From Nematostella vectensis (taxonomy: Eukaryota; Cnidaria; Anthozoa; Actiniaria; Edwardsiidae): DNA of 64,000 nt. The DNA lies in NCBI RefSeq assembly GCF_932526225.1, contig NC_064044.1, positions 14,075,453-14,139,452 on the forward strand, read 5' to 3'. The stretch's first letter is position 1. Each line of letters starts with the position of its first letter. The notes under the pieces are model-generated. The model had not been told where the DNA came from and made no database searches. It worked only from the letters and a program-made list of their open reading frames with translations. Positions 36,028 to 47,498 of the stretch are shown one piece after another. Position numbers and translations under genes: made by a program.

Positions 36028-39000
36028 CTATTTTTGTATTTTCATTGGGCTACTCTTCTAACACATACGCTATCTTTCATCATGTGCCGTTATGATCTTC
36101 ATGATTCAGAATGTGTCAGGATGGCCAAGCGGTCTAAGGCGCCAGAATCAAGGTTCATTTCCTTTTTATGATGCATGGGAGATTGTTCTGGTCTCCGAAT
36201 GGAGGCGTGGGTTTGAATCCCACTTCTGACACTATTTTTGGATTTTCATTGGGCTACTCTTTCAACCAATACGCTATCTTTTATCATGTAGCATTATGAG
36301 CTTTATTATTACTCAAGTGTCAGGATGGCTGAGCGGTCTAAGGCGCCAGACTCAAGGTTCAATGCCTTCTCGTCATGAATGGGAGAGTGTTCTGGTCTCC
36401 GAATGGAGGCGTGGGTTCGAATCCCACATCTGACACTATTTTTTTATTTTCTTTGGGCTACTCTTTCAACCCATACGCTATCTTTCATCTTGTGCCCTTA
36501 TGATCTTCATGATTGAGAAAGTGTCAGGATGGCCGAGCGGTCTAAGGCGCCAGACTCAAGGTTCAATTCCTTCTCGTCATGAATGGGAGAGTGTTCTGGT
36601 CTCCGGATGGAGGCGTGGGTTCGAATCCCACTTCGGACACTATTTTTGTATTTTCTTTTGGCTACTCTTTTACTCAAACGCTATTTATCCTTATGTGCCA
36701 TCACGATCTGTCTGTTTAATCAAGTGTGAGGATAGCGGAGTGGTCTAAAGGGCCAGACTCAAGGCTCAATTCCATCTCATGAAGCATGGTAGAGTGTTCT
36801 AGTCTCCGAATGGAGTCGTTGGTTCTAATCCCACTTCTGACACTAATTTTGTATTTTCGTTTGGCTACTCTTTTACTTATACGGTATCTTTGATCATGTA
36901 CCATTATGATCATTATGATTAATCAAGTGTCAGGATGGCCGAGCGGTCTAAGGCGCCAGACTCAAGGTTCAATTCCTTCTCATGATGCATGGTAGAGTGT
37001 TCTGGTCTTCGATTGGAGGCGTGGGTTCGAATTCCACTTCTGACACTATTTTTGTATTTTCATTGGGCTACTCTTTCAACCCATACGCTATCTTTCATCA
37101 TTTGCCCTTATGATCTTTATGATTCAGTAAGTGTCAGGATGGCCGAGCGGTCTAAGGCGCCAGACTCAAGGTTCAATTCCTTCTCGTCATGAATGGGAGA
37201 GTGTTCTGGTCTCCGAATAGAGGCGTGGGTTCGAATCCCACATCTGACACTATTTTTTGATTTTCTTTGGGCTACTCTTTCATCCCATACGCTATCTTTC
37301 ATCATGTTCCCTTATGATCTTCAGGATTCAGAAAGTGTCAGGATGGCCGAGCGGTCTAAGGCGCCAGACTCAATGTTCAATTCCTTCTCGTCATGAATGG
37401 GAGAGTGTTCTGATCTCCGGATGGAGGCGTGGGTTCGAATCCCACTTCTGACACTATTTTTGTATTTTCTTTTGGCTTCTCTTTTACTCCAACGCTATCT
37501 ATCCTTATGTGCCCTCACGATCTGTCTGTTTTATCAAGTGTGAGGATGGCGGAGTGGTCTAAGGCGTCAGACGCAAGTCTCAATTCCTTCTCATGATGCA
37601 TGGTATAGTGTTCTAGTCACCGAAAGAAGGCGTTGGTTCGAATCCCACTTCTGAAACTAATTTTGTATTTTCTTTTGGCTACTCTTTTACTCAAACGGTA
37701 TCTTTGATCATGTACCAATATGATCTTTATCATTAATAAAGTGTCAGGATGGCCGAGCGGTCTAAGGCGCCAGACTCAAGGTTCAATTCCTTCTCATGAT
37801 GCATGGTAGAGTGTTCTGGTCTTCGATTGGAGGCGTGGGTTCGAATTCCCCTTGTGACACTATTTTTGTATTTTCATTGGGCTACTCTTTCAACCCATAC
37901 GCTATCTTTCATCATTTGCCCTTTTGATCTTTAGATTAAGTAAGTGTCAGGATGGCTGAGCGGTCAAAGGCGCCAGACGCAAGGTTTAATTCCTTCTCAT
38001 AATGCATGGGAGAGTGTTCTGGTCTCCGATTGGAGGCGTGGGTTCGAATCCCACTTCTGACACTATTTTTGTATTTTCATTGGGCTACTCTTTCAACCCA
38101 TACGCTATCTTTCATCATGTGCCCTTATGATCTTTATGATTCAGTAAGTGTCAGGATGGCCGAGCGGTCAAAGGCGCCAGACTCAAGGTTTAATTCCTTC
38201 TCATAATACATGGGAGAGTGTTCTGGTCTCCGAATGGAGGCGTGAGTTCGAATCCCACTTTTGACACTATTTTTGTATTTTCATTGGGCTACTCTTCTAA
38301 CCATATGCTATCTTTTATCATGTGCCGTTATGACCTTCATGATTCAGAAAGTGTCAGGATGGCCGAGCGGTCTAACGCCCCAGACTCAAGGTTCAATTCC
38401 TTTTCATGATGCATGGGAGAGTGTTCTGGTCTCCGAATGGAGGCGTGGGTTCGAATCCCACTTCTGACACTATTTTTTGTATTTTCATTGGGCTACTCTT
38501 TCAACCCATACGCTATCTATCCTTATATGCCATTACGATCTGTAAGTTTCATCAAGTGTCAGGTTGGCCGAGCGGTCTAAGGCGCCAGACTCAAGGTTCA
38601 ATTCCTTCTCGTCATGAATGGGAGAGTGTTCTGGTCTCCGAATGGAGGCGTTGGTTCTAATCCCACTTCTGACACTATTTTTGTATTTTCTTTGGGCTAC
38701 CCACACGCTATCTTTTATCATGTAGCATTATGAGCTTTATTATTACTCAAGTGTCAGGATGGCCGAGTGGTCTTAGGCGCCAGACTCAAGGTTCAATTCC
38801 TTTTCATGATGCATTGGAGAGTGTTCTGGTCTCCGAATTGAGGCATGGGTTCTAATCTTACTTCTGATACTATTTTTGTATTTTCTTTAGGCTTCTATCT
38901 TACTCCAACGCTATCTATCCTTATGTGCCATCACGATCTGTCTGTTTCATCAAGTGTGAGGATGGCGGAGTGGTCTAAGGCCTCAGACTCAAGTCTCAAT

Positions 39001-39362
39001 TCCTTCTCATGATGCATGGAAGAGTGTTCTAGTCACCGAAAGAAGGCGTTGGTTCGAGTCCCACTTCTGACACTAATTTTGTATTTTCTTTTGGCTACTC
39101 TTTTACTCAAACGGTATCTTTGATCATGTACCATTATGATCTTTATGATTAATCAAGTGTCAGGATGGCCGAGCGGTCTAAGGCGCCAGACTCAAGGTTC
39201 AATTCCTTCTCTCGATGCATGGTAGAGTGTTCTGGTCTCCGATTGGAGGCGTGGATTCGAATACCAATTCTGACACTATTTTTGTATTTTCATCTGGCTA
39301 CTCTTTCAATCCATACGCTATCTTTCATCATGTGCCCTTATGATCTTTATGATTCAGTAAGT

Positions 39363-39479
39363 GTCAGGATGGCCGAGCGGTCTAAGGCGCCAGACTCAAG
39401 GTTTAATTCCTTCTCATAATACATGGGAGAGTGTTCTGGTCTCCGAATGGAGGCGTGGGTTCGAATCCCACTTCTGACA
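39363..39479 (+). tRNA. tRNA-Leu(CAA), fully standard
   Basis: Intron 39401-39433. First unit of the first 611-bp trimer. Confidence 0.92.
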
Positions 39480-39973
39480 CTATTTTTGTATTTTCATTGG
39501 GCTACTCTTCTAACCCATACGCTATCATTTATCATGTGCCGTTATGATCTTCATGATTCAGAAAGTGTCAGGATGGCCGAGAGGTCTAAGGCGCCAGACT
39601 CAAGTCTCAATTCCTTCTCATGATGCATGGAAGTGTGTTTTAGTCTCCGAAAGAAGGCGTTGGTTCGAATCCCACTTCTGACACTAATTTTGTATTTTCT
39701 TTTGGCTACTCTTTTACTCAAACGGTATCTTTGATCATGTACCATTATGATCTTTATGATTAATCAAGTGTCAGGATGGCCGAGCGGTCTAAGGCGCCAG
39801 ACTCAAGGTTCAATTACTTCTCATGATGCACGGTAGAGTGTTCTGGTCTCCGATTGGAGGCGTGGATTCGAATCCCACTTCTGACACTATTTTTGTATTT
39901 TCATTGGGCTACTCTTTCAATCCATACGCTATCTTTCATCATGTGCCCTTATGATCTTTATGATTCAGTAAGT

Positions 39974-40090
39974 GTCAGGATGGCCGAGCGGTCTAAGGCG
40001 CCAGACTCAAGGTTTAATTCCTTCTCATAATACATGGGAGAGTGTTCTGGTCTCCGAATGGAGGCGTGGGTTCGAATCCCACTTCTGACA
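39974..40090 (+). tRNA. tRNA-Leu(CAA), fully standard
   Basis: Intron 40012-40044. First unit of the second 611-bp trimer. Confidence 0.92.
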
Positions 40091-40584
40091 CTATTTTTGT
40101 ATTTTCATTGGGCTACTCTTCTAACCCATACGCTATCATTCATCATGTGCCGTTATGATCTTCATGATTCAGAAAGTGTCAGGATGGCCGAGAGGTCTAA
40201 GGCGCCAGACTCAAGTCTCAATTCCTTCTCATGATGCATGGAAGTGTGTTTTAGTCTCCGAAAGAAGGCGTTGGTTCGAATCCCACTTCTGACACTAATT
40301 TTGTATTTTCTTTTGGCTACTCTTTTACTCAAACGGTATCTTTGATCATGTACCATTATGATCTTTATGATTAATCAAGTGTCAGGATGGCCGAGCGGTC
40401 TAAGGCGCCAGACTCAAGGTTCAATTACTTCTCATGATGCACGGTAGAGTGTTCTGGTCTCCGATTGGAGGCGTGGATTCGAATCCCACTTCTGACACTA
40501 TTTTTGTATTTTCATTGGGCTACTCTTTCAATCCATACGCTATCTTTCATCATGTGCCCTTATGATCTTTATGATTCAGTAAGT

Positions 40585-40701
40585 GTCAGGATGGCCGAGC
40601 GGTCTAAGGCGCCAGACTCAAGGTTTAATTCCTTCTCATAATACATGGGAGAGTGTTCTGGTCTCCGAATGGAGGCGTGGGTTCGAATCCCACTTCTGAC
40701 A
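40585..40701 (+). tRNA. tRNA-Leu(CAA), fully standard
   Basis: Intron 40623-40655. It follows the trimers and leads into sequence of block X type. Confidence 0.92.
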
Positions 40702-42825
40702 CTATTTTTGTATTTTCATTGGGCTACTCTTCTAACCCATACGCTATCTTTCATCATGTGCCGTTATGATCTTCATGATTCAGAAAGTGTCAGGATGGCC
40801 GAGATGTCTAAGGCGGCACACTCAAGGTACAATTCCTTTTCATGATGCATGGGAGAGTGTTCTGGTCTCCTAATGGAGGCGTGGGGTTCGAATCCCACTT
40901 TTGACACTATTTTTGTATTTTCATTGGGCTACTCTTTCAACCCATACGCTATCTATCCTTATGTGCCATTACGATCTGCAAGTTTCATCAAGTGTCAGGA
41001 TGGCCGAGCGGTCAAAGGTGCCAGACTCAAGGTTTAATTCCTTCTCATAATACATGGGAGAGTGTTCTGGTCTCCGAATGGAGGCGTGGGTTCGAATCCC
41101 ACTTCTGACACTATTTTTGTATTTTCATTGGGCTACTCTTCTAACCCATACGCTATCTTTCATCATGTGCCGTTATGATCTTCATGATTCAGAAAGTGTC
41201 AGGATGGCCGAGATGTCTAAGGCGGCACACTCAAGGTACAATTCCTTTTCATGATGCATGGGAGAGTGTTCTGGTCTCCTAATGGAGGCGTGGGGTTCGA
41301 ATCCCACTTCTGACACTATTTTTGTATTTTTATTGGGCTACTCTTTCAACCCATACGCTATCTATCCTTATGTGCCATTACGATCTGTAAGTTTCATCAA
41401 GTGTCAGGATGGCGGAGCGGTCTAAGGCGCCAGACTCAAGGTTCAATTCCTTCTCGTCATGAATGGGAGATTGTTCTGGTCTCCGAATAGAGGCGTGGGT
41501 TCGAATCCCACTTCTGACACTATTTTTGTATTTTCTTTGTGCTACTCTTTTAACCCACACGCTATCTTTCATCATGTGCCCTTATGATCTTCATGATTCA
41601 GAAAGTGTCAGGATGGCGGAGCGGTCTAAGGCGCCAGACTCAAGGTTCAATTCATTCTAGTCATGAATGGGAGAGTGTTCTGGTTTCCGGATGGAGGCGT
41701 GTGTTCGAATCCCACTTCCGACACTATTTTTGTATTTTCATTGGGCTACTCTTCTAACCCATACGCTATCTTTCATCATGTGCCGTTATGATCTTCATGA
41801 TTCAGAAAGTGTCAGGATGGCCGAGCGGTCTAAGGCGCCAGACTCAAGGTTCAATGCCTTCTCGTCATGAATGGGAGAGTGTTCAGGTCTCTGAATAGAG
41901 GCGTGGGTTCTAATCCCACATCTGACACTATTTTTGGATTTTCTTTGGGCTACTCTTTCAACCCATACGCTATCTTTCATCTTGTGCCCTTATGATCTTC
42001 ATGATTGAGAAAGTGTCAGGATGGCCGAGCGGTCTAAGGCGCCAGACTCAAGGTTCAATTCCTGCTCGTCATGAATGGGAGAGTGTTCGGGTCTCCGGAT
42101 GGAGGCGTGGGTTGGAATCCCACTTCTGACACTATTTTTGTATTTTCTTTTGGCTTCTCTTTTACTCCAACGCTATCTTTTATCATGTAGCATTATGAGC
42201 TTTATTATTACTCAAGTGTCAGGATGGCCGAGTGGTCTTAGGCGCCAGACTCAAGGTTCAATTCCTTCTCATGATGCATTGGAGAGTGTTCTGGTCTCCG
42301 AATTGAGGCATGGGTTCTAATCGTACTTCTGACAATTTTTGTATTTTCTTTTGGCTTCTATCTTACTCCAACGCTATCTATCCTTATGTGCCATCACGAT
42401 CTGTCTGTTTTATCAAGTGTGTGGATGGCGGAGTGGTCTAAGACGCCAGACACAAGTCTCAATTCCTTCTCATGACGCATGGAAGTGTGTTCTAGTCTCC
42501 GAAAGAAAGCGTTGGTTTGAATCCCACTTCTGACACTAATTTTGTATTTTCTTTTGGCTACTCTTTTACTCAAACGGTATCTTTGATCATGTACCATTAT
42601 GATCTTTATGATTAATCAAGTGTCAGGATGGCCGAGCGGTCTAAGGCGCCAGACTCAAGGTTCAACTCCTTTTCATGATACATGGGAGAGTGTTCTGGTC
42701 TCCTAATGGAGGCGTGGGTTCGAATCCCACTTCTGACACTATTTTTGTATTTTCATTCGGCTACTCTTTCAACCCATACGCTATCTTTCATCATGTGCCC
42801 TTATGATCTTTATGATTCAGTAAGT

Positions 42826-42942
42826 GTCAGGATGGCCGAGCGGTCTAAGGCGCCAGACTCAAGGTTTAATTCCTTCTCATAATACATGGGAGAGTGTTCT
42901 GGTCTCCGAATGGAGGCGTGGGTTCGAATCCCACTTCTGACA
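42826..42942 (+). tRNA. tRNA-Leu(CAA), fully standard
   Basis: Intron 42864-42896. Counterpart of 35911 in copy 2. Confidence 0.92.
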
Positions 42943-45900
42943 CTATTTTTGTATTTTCATTGGGCTACTCTTCTAACACATACGCTATCTTTCATCATGT
43001 GCCGTTATGATCTTCATGATTCAGAATGTGTCAGGATGGCCAAGCGGTCTAAGGCGCCAGAATCAAGGTTCATTTCCTTTTTATGATGCATGGGAGATTG
43101 TTCTGGTCTCCGAATGGAGGCGTGGGTTTGAATCCCACTTCTGACACTATTTTTGGATTTTCATTGGGCTAATCTTTCAACCAATACGCTATCTTTTATC
43201 ATGTAGCATTATGAGCTTTATTATTACTCAAGTGTCAGGATGGCTGAGCGGTCTAAGGCGCCAGACTCAAGGTTCAATGCCTTCTCGTCATGAATGGGAG
43301 AGTGTTCTGGTCTCCGAATGGAGGCGTGGGTTCGAATCCCACATCTGACACTATTTTTTGATTTTCTTTGGGCTACTCTTTCAACCCATACGCTATCTTT
43401 CATCTTGTGCCCTTATGATCTTCATGATTGAGAAAGTGTCAGGATGGCCGAGCGGTCTAAGGCGCCAGACTCAAGGTTCAATTCCTTCTCGTCATGAATG
43501 GGAGAGTGTTCTGGTCTCCGGATGGAGGCGTGGGTTCGAATCCCACTTCGGACACTATTTTTGTATTTTCTTTTGGCTACTCTTTTACTCAAACGCTATT
43601 TATCCTTATGTGCCATCACGATCTGTCTGTTTAATCAAGTGTGAGGATAGCGGAGTGGTCTAAAGGGCCAGACTCAAGGCTCAATTCCATCTCATGAAGC
43701 ATGGTAGAGTGTTCTAGTCTCCGAATGGAGTCGTTGGTTCTAATCCCACTTCTGACACTAATTTTGTATTTTCGTTTGGCTACTCTTTTACTTATACGGT
43801 ATCTTTGATCATGTACCATTATGATCATTATGATTAATCAAGAGTCAGGATGGCCGAGCGGTCTAAGGCGCCAGACTCAAGGTTCAATTCCTTCTCATGA
43901 TGCATGGTAGAGTGTTCTGGTCTTCGATTGGAGGCGTGGGTTCGAATTCCACTTCTGACACTATTTTTGTATTTTCATTGGGCTACTCTTTCAACCCATA
44001 CGCTATCTTTCATCATTTGCCCTTATGATCTTTATGATTCAGTAAGTGTCAGGATGGCCGAGCGGTCTAAGGCGCCAGACTCAAGGTTCAATTCCTTCTC
44101 GTCATGAATGGGAGAGTGTTCTGGTCTCCGAATAGAGGCGTGGGTTCGAATCCCACATCTGACACTATTTTTTGATTTTCTTTGGGCTACTCTTTCATCC
44201 CATACGCTATCTTTCATCATGTTCCCTTATGATCTTCAGGATTCAGAAAGTGTCAGGATGGCCGAGCGGTCTAAGGCGCCAGACTCAATGTTCAATTCCT
44301 TCTCGTCATGAATGGGAGAGTGTTCTGATCTCCGGATGGAGGCGTGGGTTCGAATCCCACTTCTGACACTATTTTTGTATTTTCTTTTGGCTTCTCTTTT
44401 ACTCCAACGCTATCTATCCTTATGTGCCCTCACGATCTGTCTGTTTTATCAAGTGTGAGGATGGCGGAGTGGTCTAAGGCGTCAGACGCAAGTCTCAATT
44501 CCTTCTCATGATGCATGGTATAGTGTTCTAGTCACCGAAAGAAGGCGTTGGTTCGAATCCCACTTCTGAAACTAATTTTGTATTTTCTTTTGGCTACTCT
44601 TTTACTCAAACGGTATCTTTGATCATGTACCAATATGATCTTTATCATTAATCAAGTGTCAGGATGGCCGAGCGGTCTAAGGCGCCAGACTCAAGGTTCA
44701 ATTCCTTCTCATGATGCATGGTAGAGTGTTCTGGTCTTCGATTGGAGGCGTGGGTTCGAATTCCCCTTGTGACACTATTTTTGTATTTTCATTGGGCTAC
44801 TCTTTCAACCCATACGCTATCTTTCATCATTTGCCCTTTTGATCTTTAGATTAAGTAAGTGTCAGGATGGCTGAGCGGTCAAAGGCGCCAGACGCAAGGT
44901 TTAATTCCTTCTCATAATGCATGGGAGAGTGTTCTGGTCTCCGATTGGAGGCGTGGGTTCGAATCCCACTTCTGACACTATTTTTGTATTTTCATTGGGC
45001 TACTCTTTCAACCCATACGCTATCTTTCATCATGTGCCCTTATGATCTTTATGATTCAGTAAGTGTCAGGATGGCCGAGCGGTCAAAGGCGCCAGACTCA
45101 AGGTTTAATTCCTTCTCATAATACATGGGAGAGTGTTCTGGTCTCCGAATGGAGGCGTGGGTTCGAATCCCACTTTTGACACTATTTTTGTATTTTCATT
45201 GGGCTACTCTTCTAACCATATGCTATCTTTTATCATGTGCCGTTATGACCTTCATGATTCAGAAAGTGTCAGGATGGCCGAGCGGTCTAACGCCCCAGAC
45301 TCAAGGTTCAATTCCTTTTCATGATGCATGGGAGAGTGTTCTGGTCTCCGAATGGAGGCGTGGGTTCGAATCCCACTTCTGACACTATTTTTGTATTTTC
45401 ATTGGGCTACTCTTTCAACCCATACGCTATCTATCCTTATATGCCATTACGATCTGTAAGTTTCATCAAGTGTCAGGTTGGCCGAGCGGTCTAAGGCGCC
45501 AGACTCAAGGTTCAATTCCTTCTCGTCATGAATGGGAGAGTGTTCTGGTCTCCGAATGGAGGCGTTGGTTCTAATCCCACTTCTGACACTATTTTTGTAT
45601 TTTCTTTGGGCTACCCACACGCTATCTTTTATCATGTAGCATTATGAGCTTTATTATTACTCAAGTGTCAGGATGGCCGAGTGGTCTTAGGCGCCAGACT
45701 CAAGGTTCAATTCCTTTTCATGATGCATTGGAGAGTGTTCTGGTCTCCGAATTGAGGCATGGGTTCTAATCTTACTTCTGATACTATTTTTGTATTTTCT
45801 TTAGGCTTCTATCTTACTCCAACGCTATCTATCCTTATGTGCCATCACGATCTGTCTGTTTCATCAAGTGTGAGGATGGCGGAGTGGTCTAAGGCCTCAG

Positions 45901-46276
45901 ACTCAAGTCTCAATTCCTTCTCATGATGCATGGAAGAGTGTTCTAGTCACCGAAAGAAGGCGTTGGTTCGAGTCCCACTTCTGACACTAATTTTGTATTT
46001 TCTTTTGGCTACTCTTTTACTCAAACGGTATCTTTGATCATGTACCATTATGATCTTTATGATTAATCAAGTGTCAGGATGGCCGAGCGGTCTAAGGCGC
46101 CAGACTCAAGGTTCAATTCCTTCTCTCGATGCATGGTAGAGTGTTCTGGTCTCCGATTGGAGGCGTGGATTCGAATACCAATTCTGACACTATTTTTGTA
46201 TTTTCATCTGGCTACTCTTTCAATCCATACGCTATCTTTCATCATGTGCCCTTATGATCTTTATGATTCAGTAAGT

Positions 46277-46393
46277 GTCAGGATGGCCGAGCGGTCTAAG
46301 GCGCCAGACTCAAGGTTTAATTCCTTCTCATAATACATGGGAGAGTGTTCTGGTCTCCGAATGGAGGCGTGGGTTCGAATCCCACTTCTGACA
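46277..46393 (+). tRNA. tRNA-Leu(CAA), fully standard
   Basis: Intron 46315-46347. Counterpart of 39363. Confidence 0.92.
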
Positions 46394-46887
46394 CTATTTT
46401 TGTATTTTCATTGGGCTACTCTTCTAACCCATACGCTATCATTCATCATGTGCCGTTATGATCTTCATGATTCAGAAAGTGTCAGGATGGCCGAGAGGTC
46501 TAAGGCGCCAGACTCAAGTCTCAATTCCTTCTCATGATGCATGGAAGTGTGTTTTAGTCTCCGAAAGAAGGCGTTTGTTCGAATCCCACTTCTGACACTA
46601 ATTTTGTATTTTCTTTTGGCTACTCTTTTACTCAAACGGTATCTTTGATCATGTACCATTATGATCTTTATGATTAATCAAGTGTCAGGATGGCCGAGCG
46701 GTCTAAGGCGCCAGACTCAAGGTTCAATTACTTCTCATGATGCACGGTAGAGTGTTCTGGTCTCCGATTGGAGGCGTGGATTCGAATCCCACTTCTGACA
46801 CTATTTTTGTATTTTCATTGGGCTACTCTTTCAATCCATACGCTATCTTTCATCATGTGCCCTTATGATCTTTATGATTCAGTAAGT

Positions 46888-47004
46888 GTCAGGATGGCCG
46901 AGCGGTCTAAGGCGCCAGACTCAAGGTTTAATTCCTTCTCATAATACATGGGAGAGTGTTCTGGTCTCCGAATGGAGGCGTGGGTTCGAATCCCACTTCT
47001 GACA
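46888..47004 (+). tRNA. tRNA-Leu(CAA), fully standard
   Basis: Intron 46926-46958. Counterpart of 39974. Confidence 0.92.
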
Positions 47005-47498
47005 CTATTTTTGTATTTTCATTGGGCTACTCTTCTAACCCATACGCTATCATTCATCATGTGCCGTTATGATCTTCATGATTCAGAAAGTGTCAGGATG
47101 GCCGAGAGGTCTAAGGCGCCAGACTCAAGTCTCAATTCCTTCTCATGATGCATGGAAGTGTGTTTTAGTCTCCGAAAGAAGGCGTTGGTTCGAATCCCAC
47201 TTCTGACACTAATTTTGTATTTTCTTTTGGCTACTCTTTTACTCAAACGGTATCTTTGATCATGTACCATTATGATCTTTATGATTAATCAAGTGTCAGG
47301 ATGGCCGAGCGGTCTAAGGCGCCAGACTCAAGGTTCAATTACTTCTCATGATGCACGGTAGAGTGTTCTGGTCTCCGATTGGAGGCGTGGGTTCGAATCC
47401 CACATCTGACACTATTTTTTGATTTTCTTTGGGCTACTCTTTCAACCCATACGCTATCTTTCATCTTGTGCCCTTATGATCTTCATGATTGAGAAAGT

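Larger units (their letters stand above)
39363..40584 (+). repeat. Trimeric sub-repeat, 611 bp x 2
   Basis: Units 39363/39567/39770 are repeated as 39974/40178/40381, and the unit at 40585 begins a third round before the pattern changes. Each trimer is one standard gene, one hybrid of standard 5' flank with a GTGAGG-class 3' half (GAGAGGTC, TTTTAG), and one with GTGGA in the T stem. The same pair recurs at 46277-47498. Confidence 0.88.
34896..41810 (+). repeat. 6,915-bp higher-order repeat, copy 1 (34 tRNA units)
   Basis: Unit starts: 34896, 35100, 35303, 35504, 35707, 35911, 36115, 36319, 36523, 36726, 36929, 37133, 37337, 37540, 37743, 37946, 38150, 38353, 38558, 38753, 38956, 39159, 39363, 39567, 39770, 39974, 40178, 40381, 40585, 40789, 40994, 41198, 41403, 41607. 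Its first part is a diverged version of block Y order. 39363-40584 holds a three-unit repeat (611 bp) twice, and 40585-41606 resembles the end of block X. The last unit, 41607, is chimeric. Units 35504, 37540 and 37946 have lost T33. Confidence 0.9.
41811..47498 (+). repeat. 6,915-bp higher-order repeat, copy 2, cut short (28 tRNA units)
   Basis: Unit starts: 41811, 42015, 42218, 42419, 42622, 42826, 43030, 43234, 43438, 43641, 43844, 44048, 44252, 44455, 44658, 44861, 45065, 45268, 45472, 45667, 45870, 46073, 46277, 46481, 46684, 46888, 47092, 47295. It follows copy 1 until the T arm of unit 47295, then jumps back to sequence of the 43234 type. Differences from copy 1 include CCCACTTCTGAC for CCCTTTTCTGAC in unit 42419, GTGGG for GTGAG in 45065, and one T fewer after 45268. 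Confidence 0.9.
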
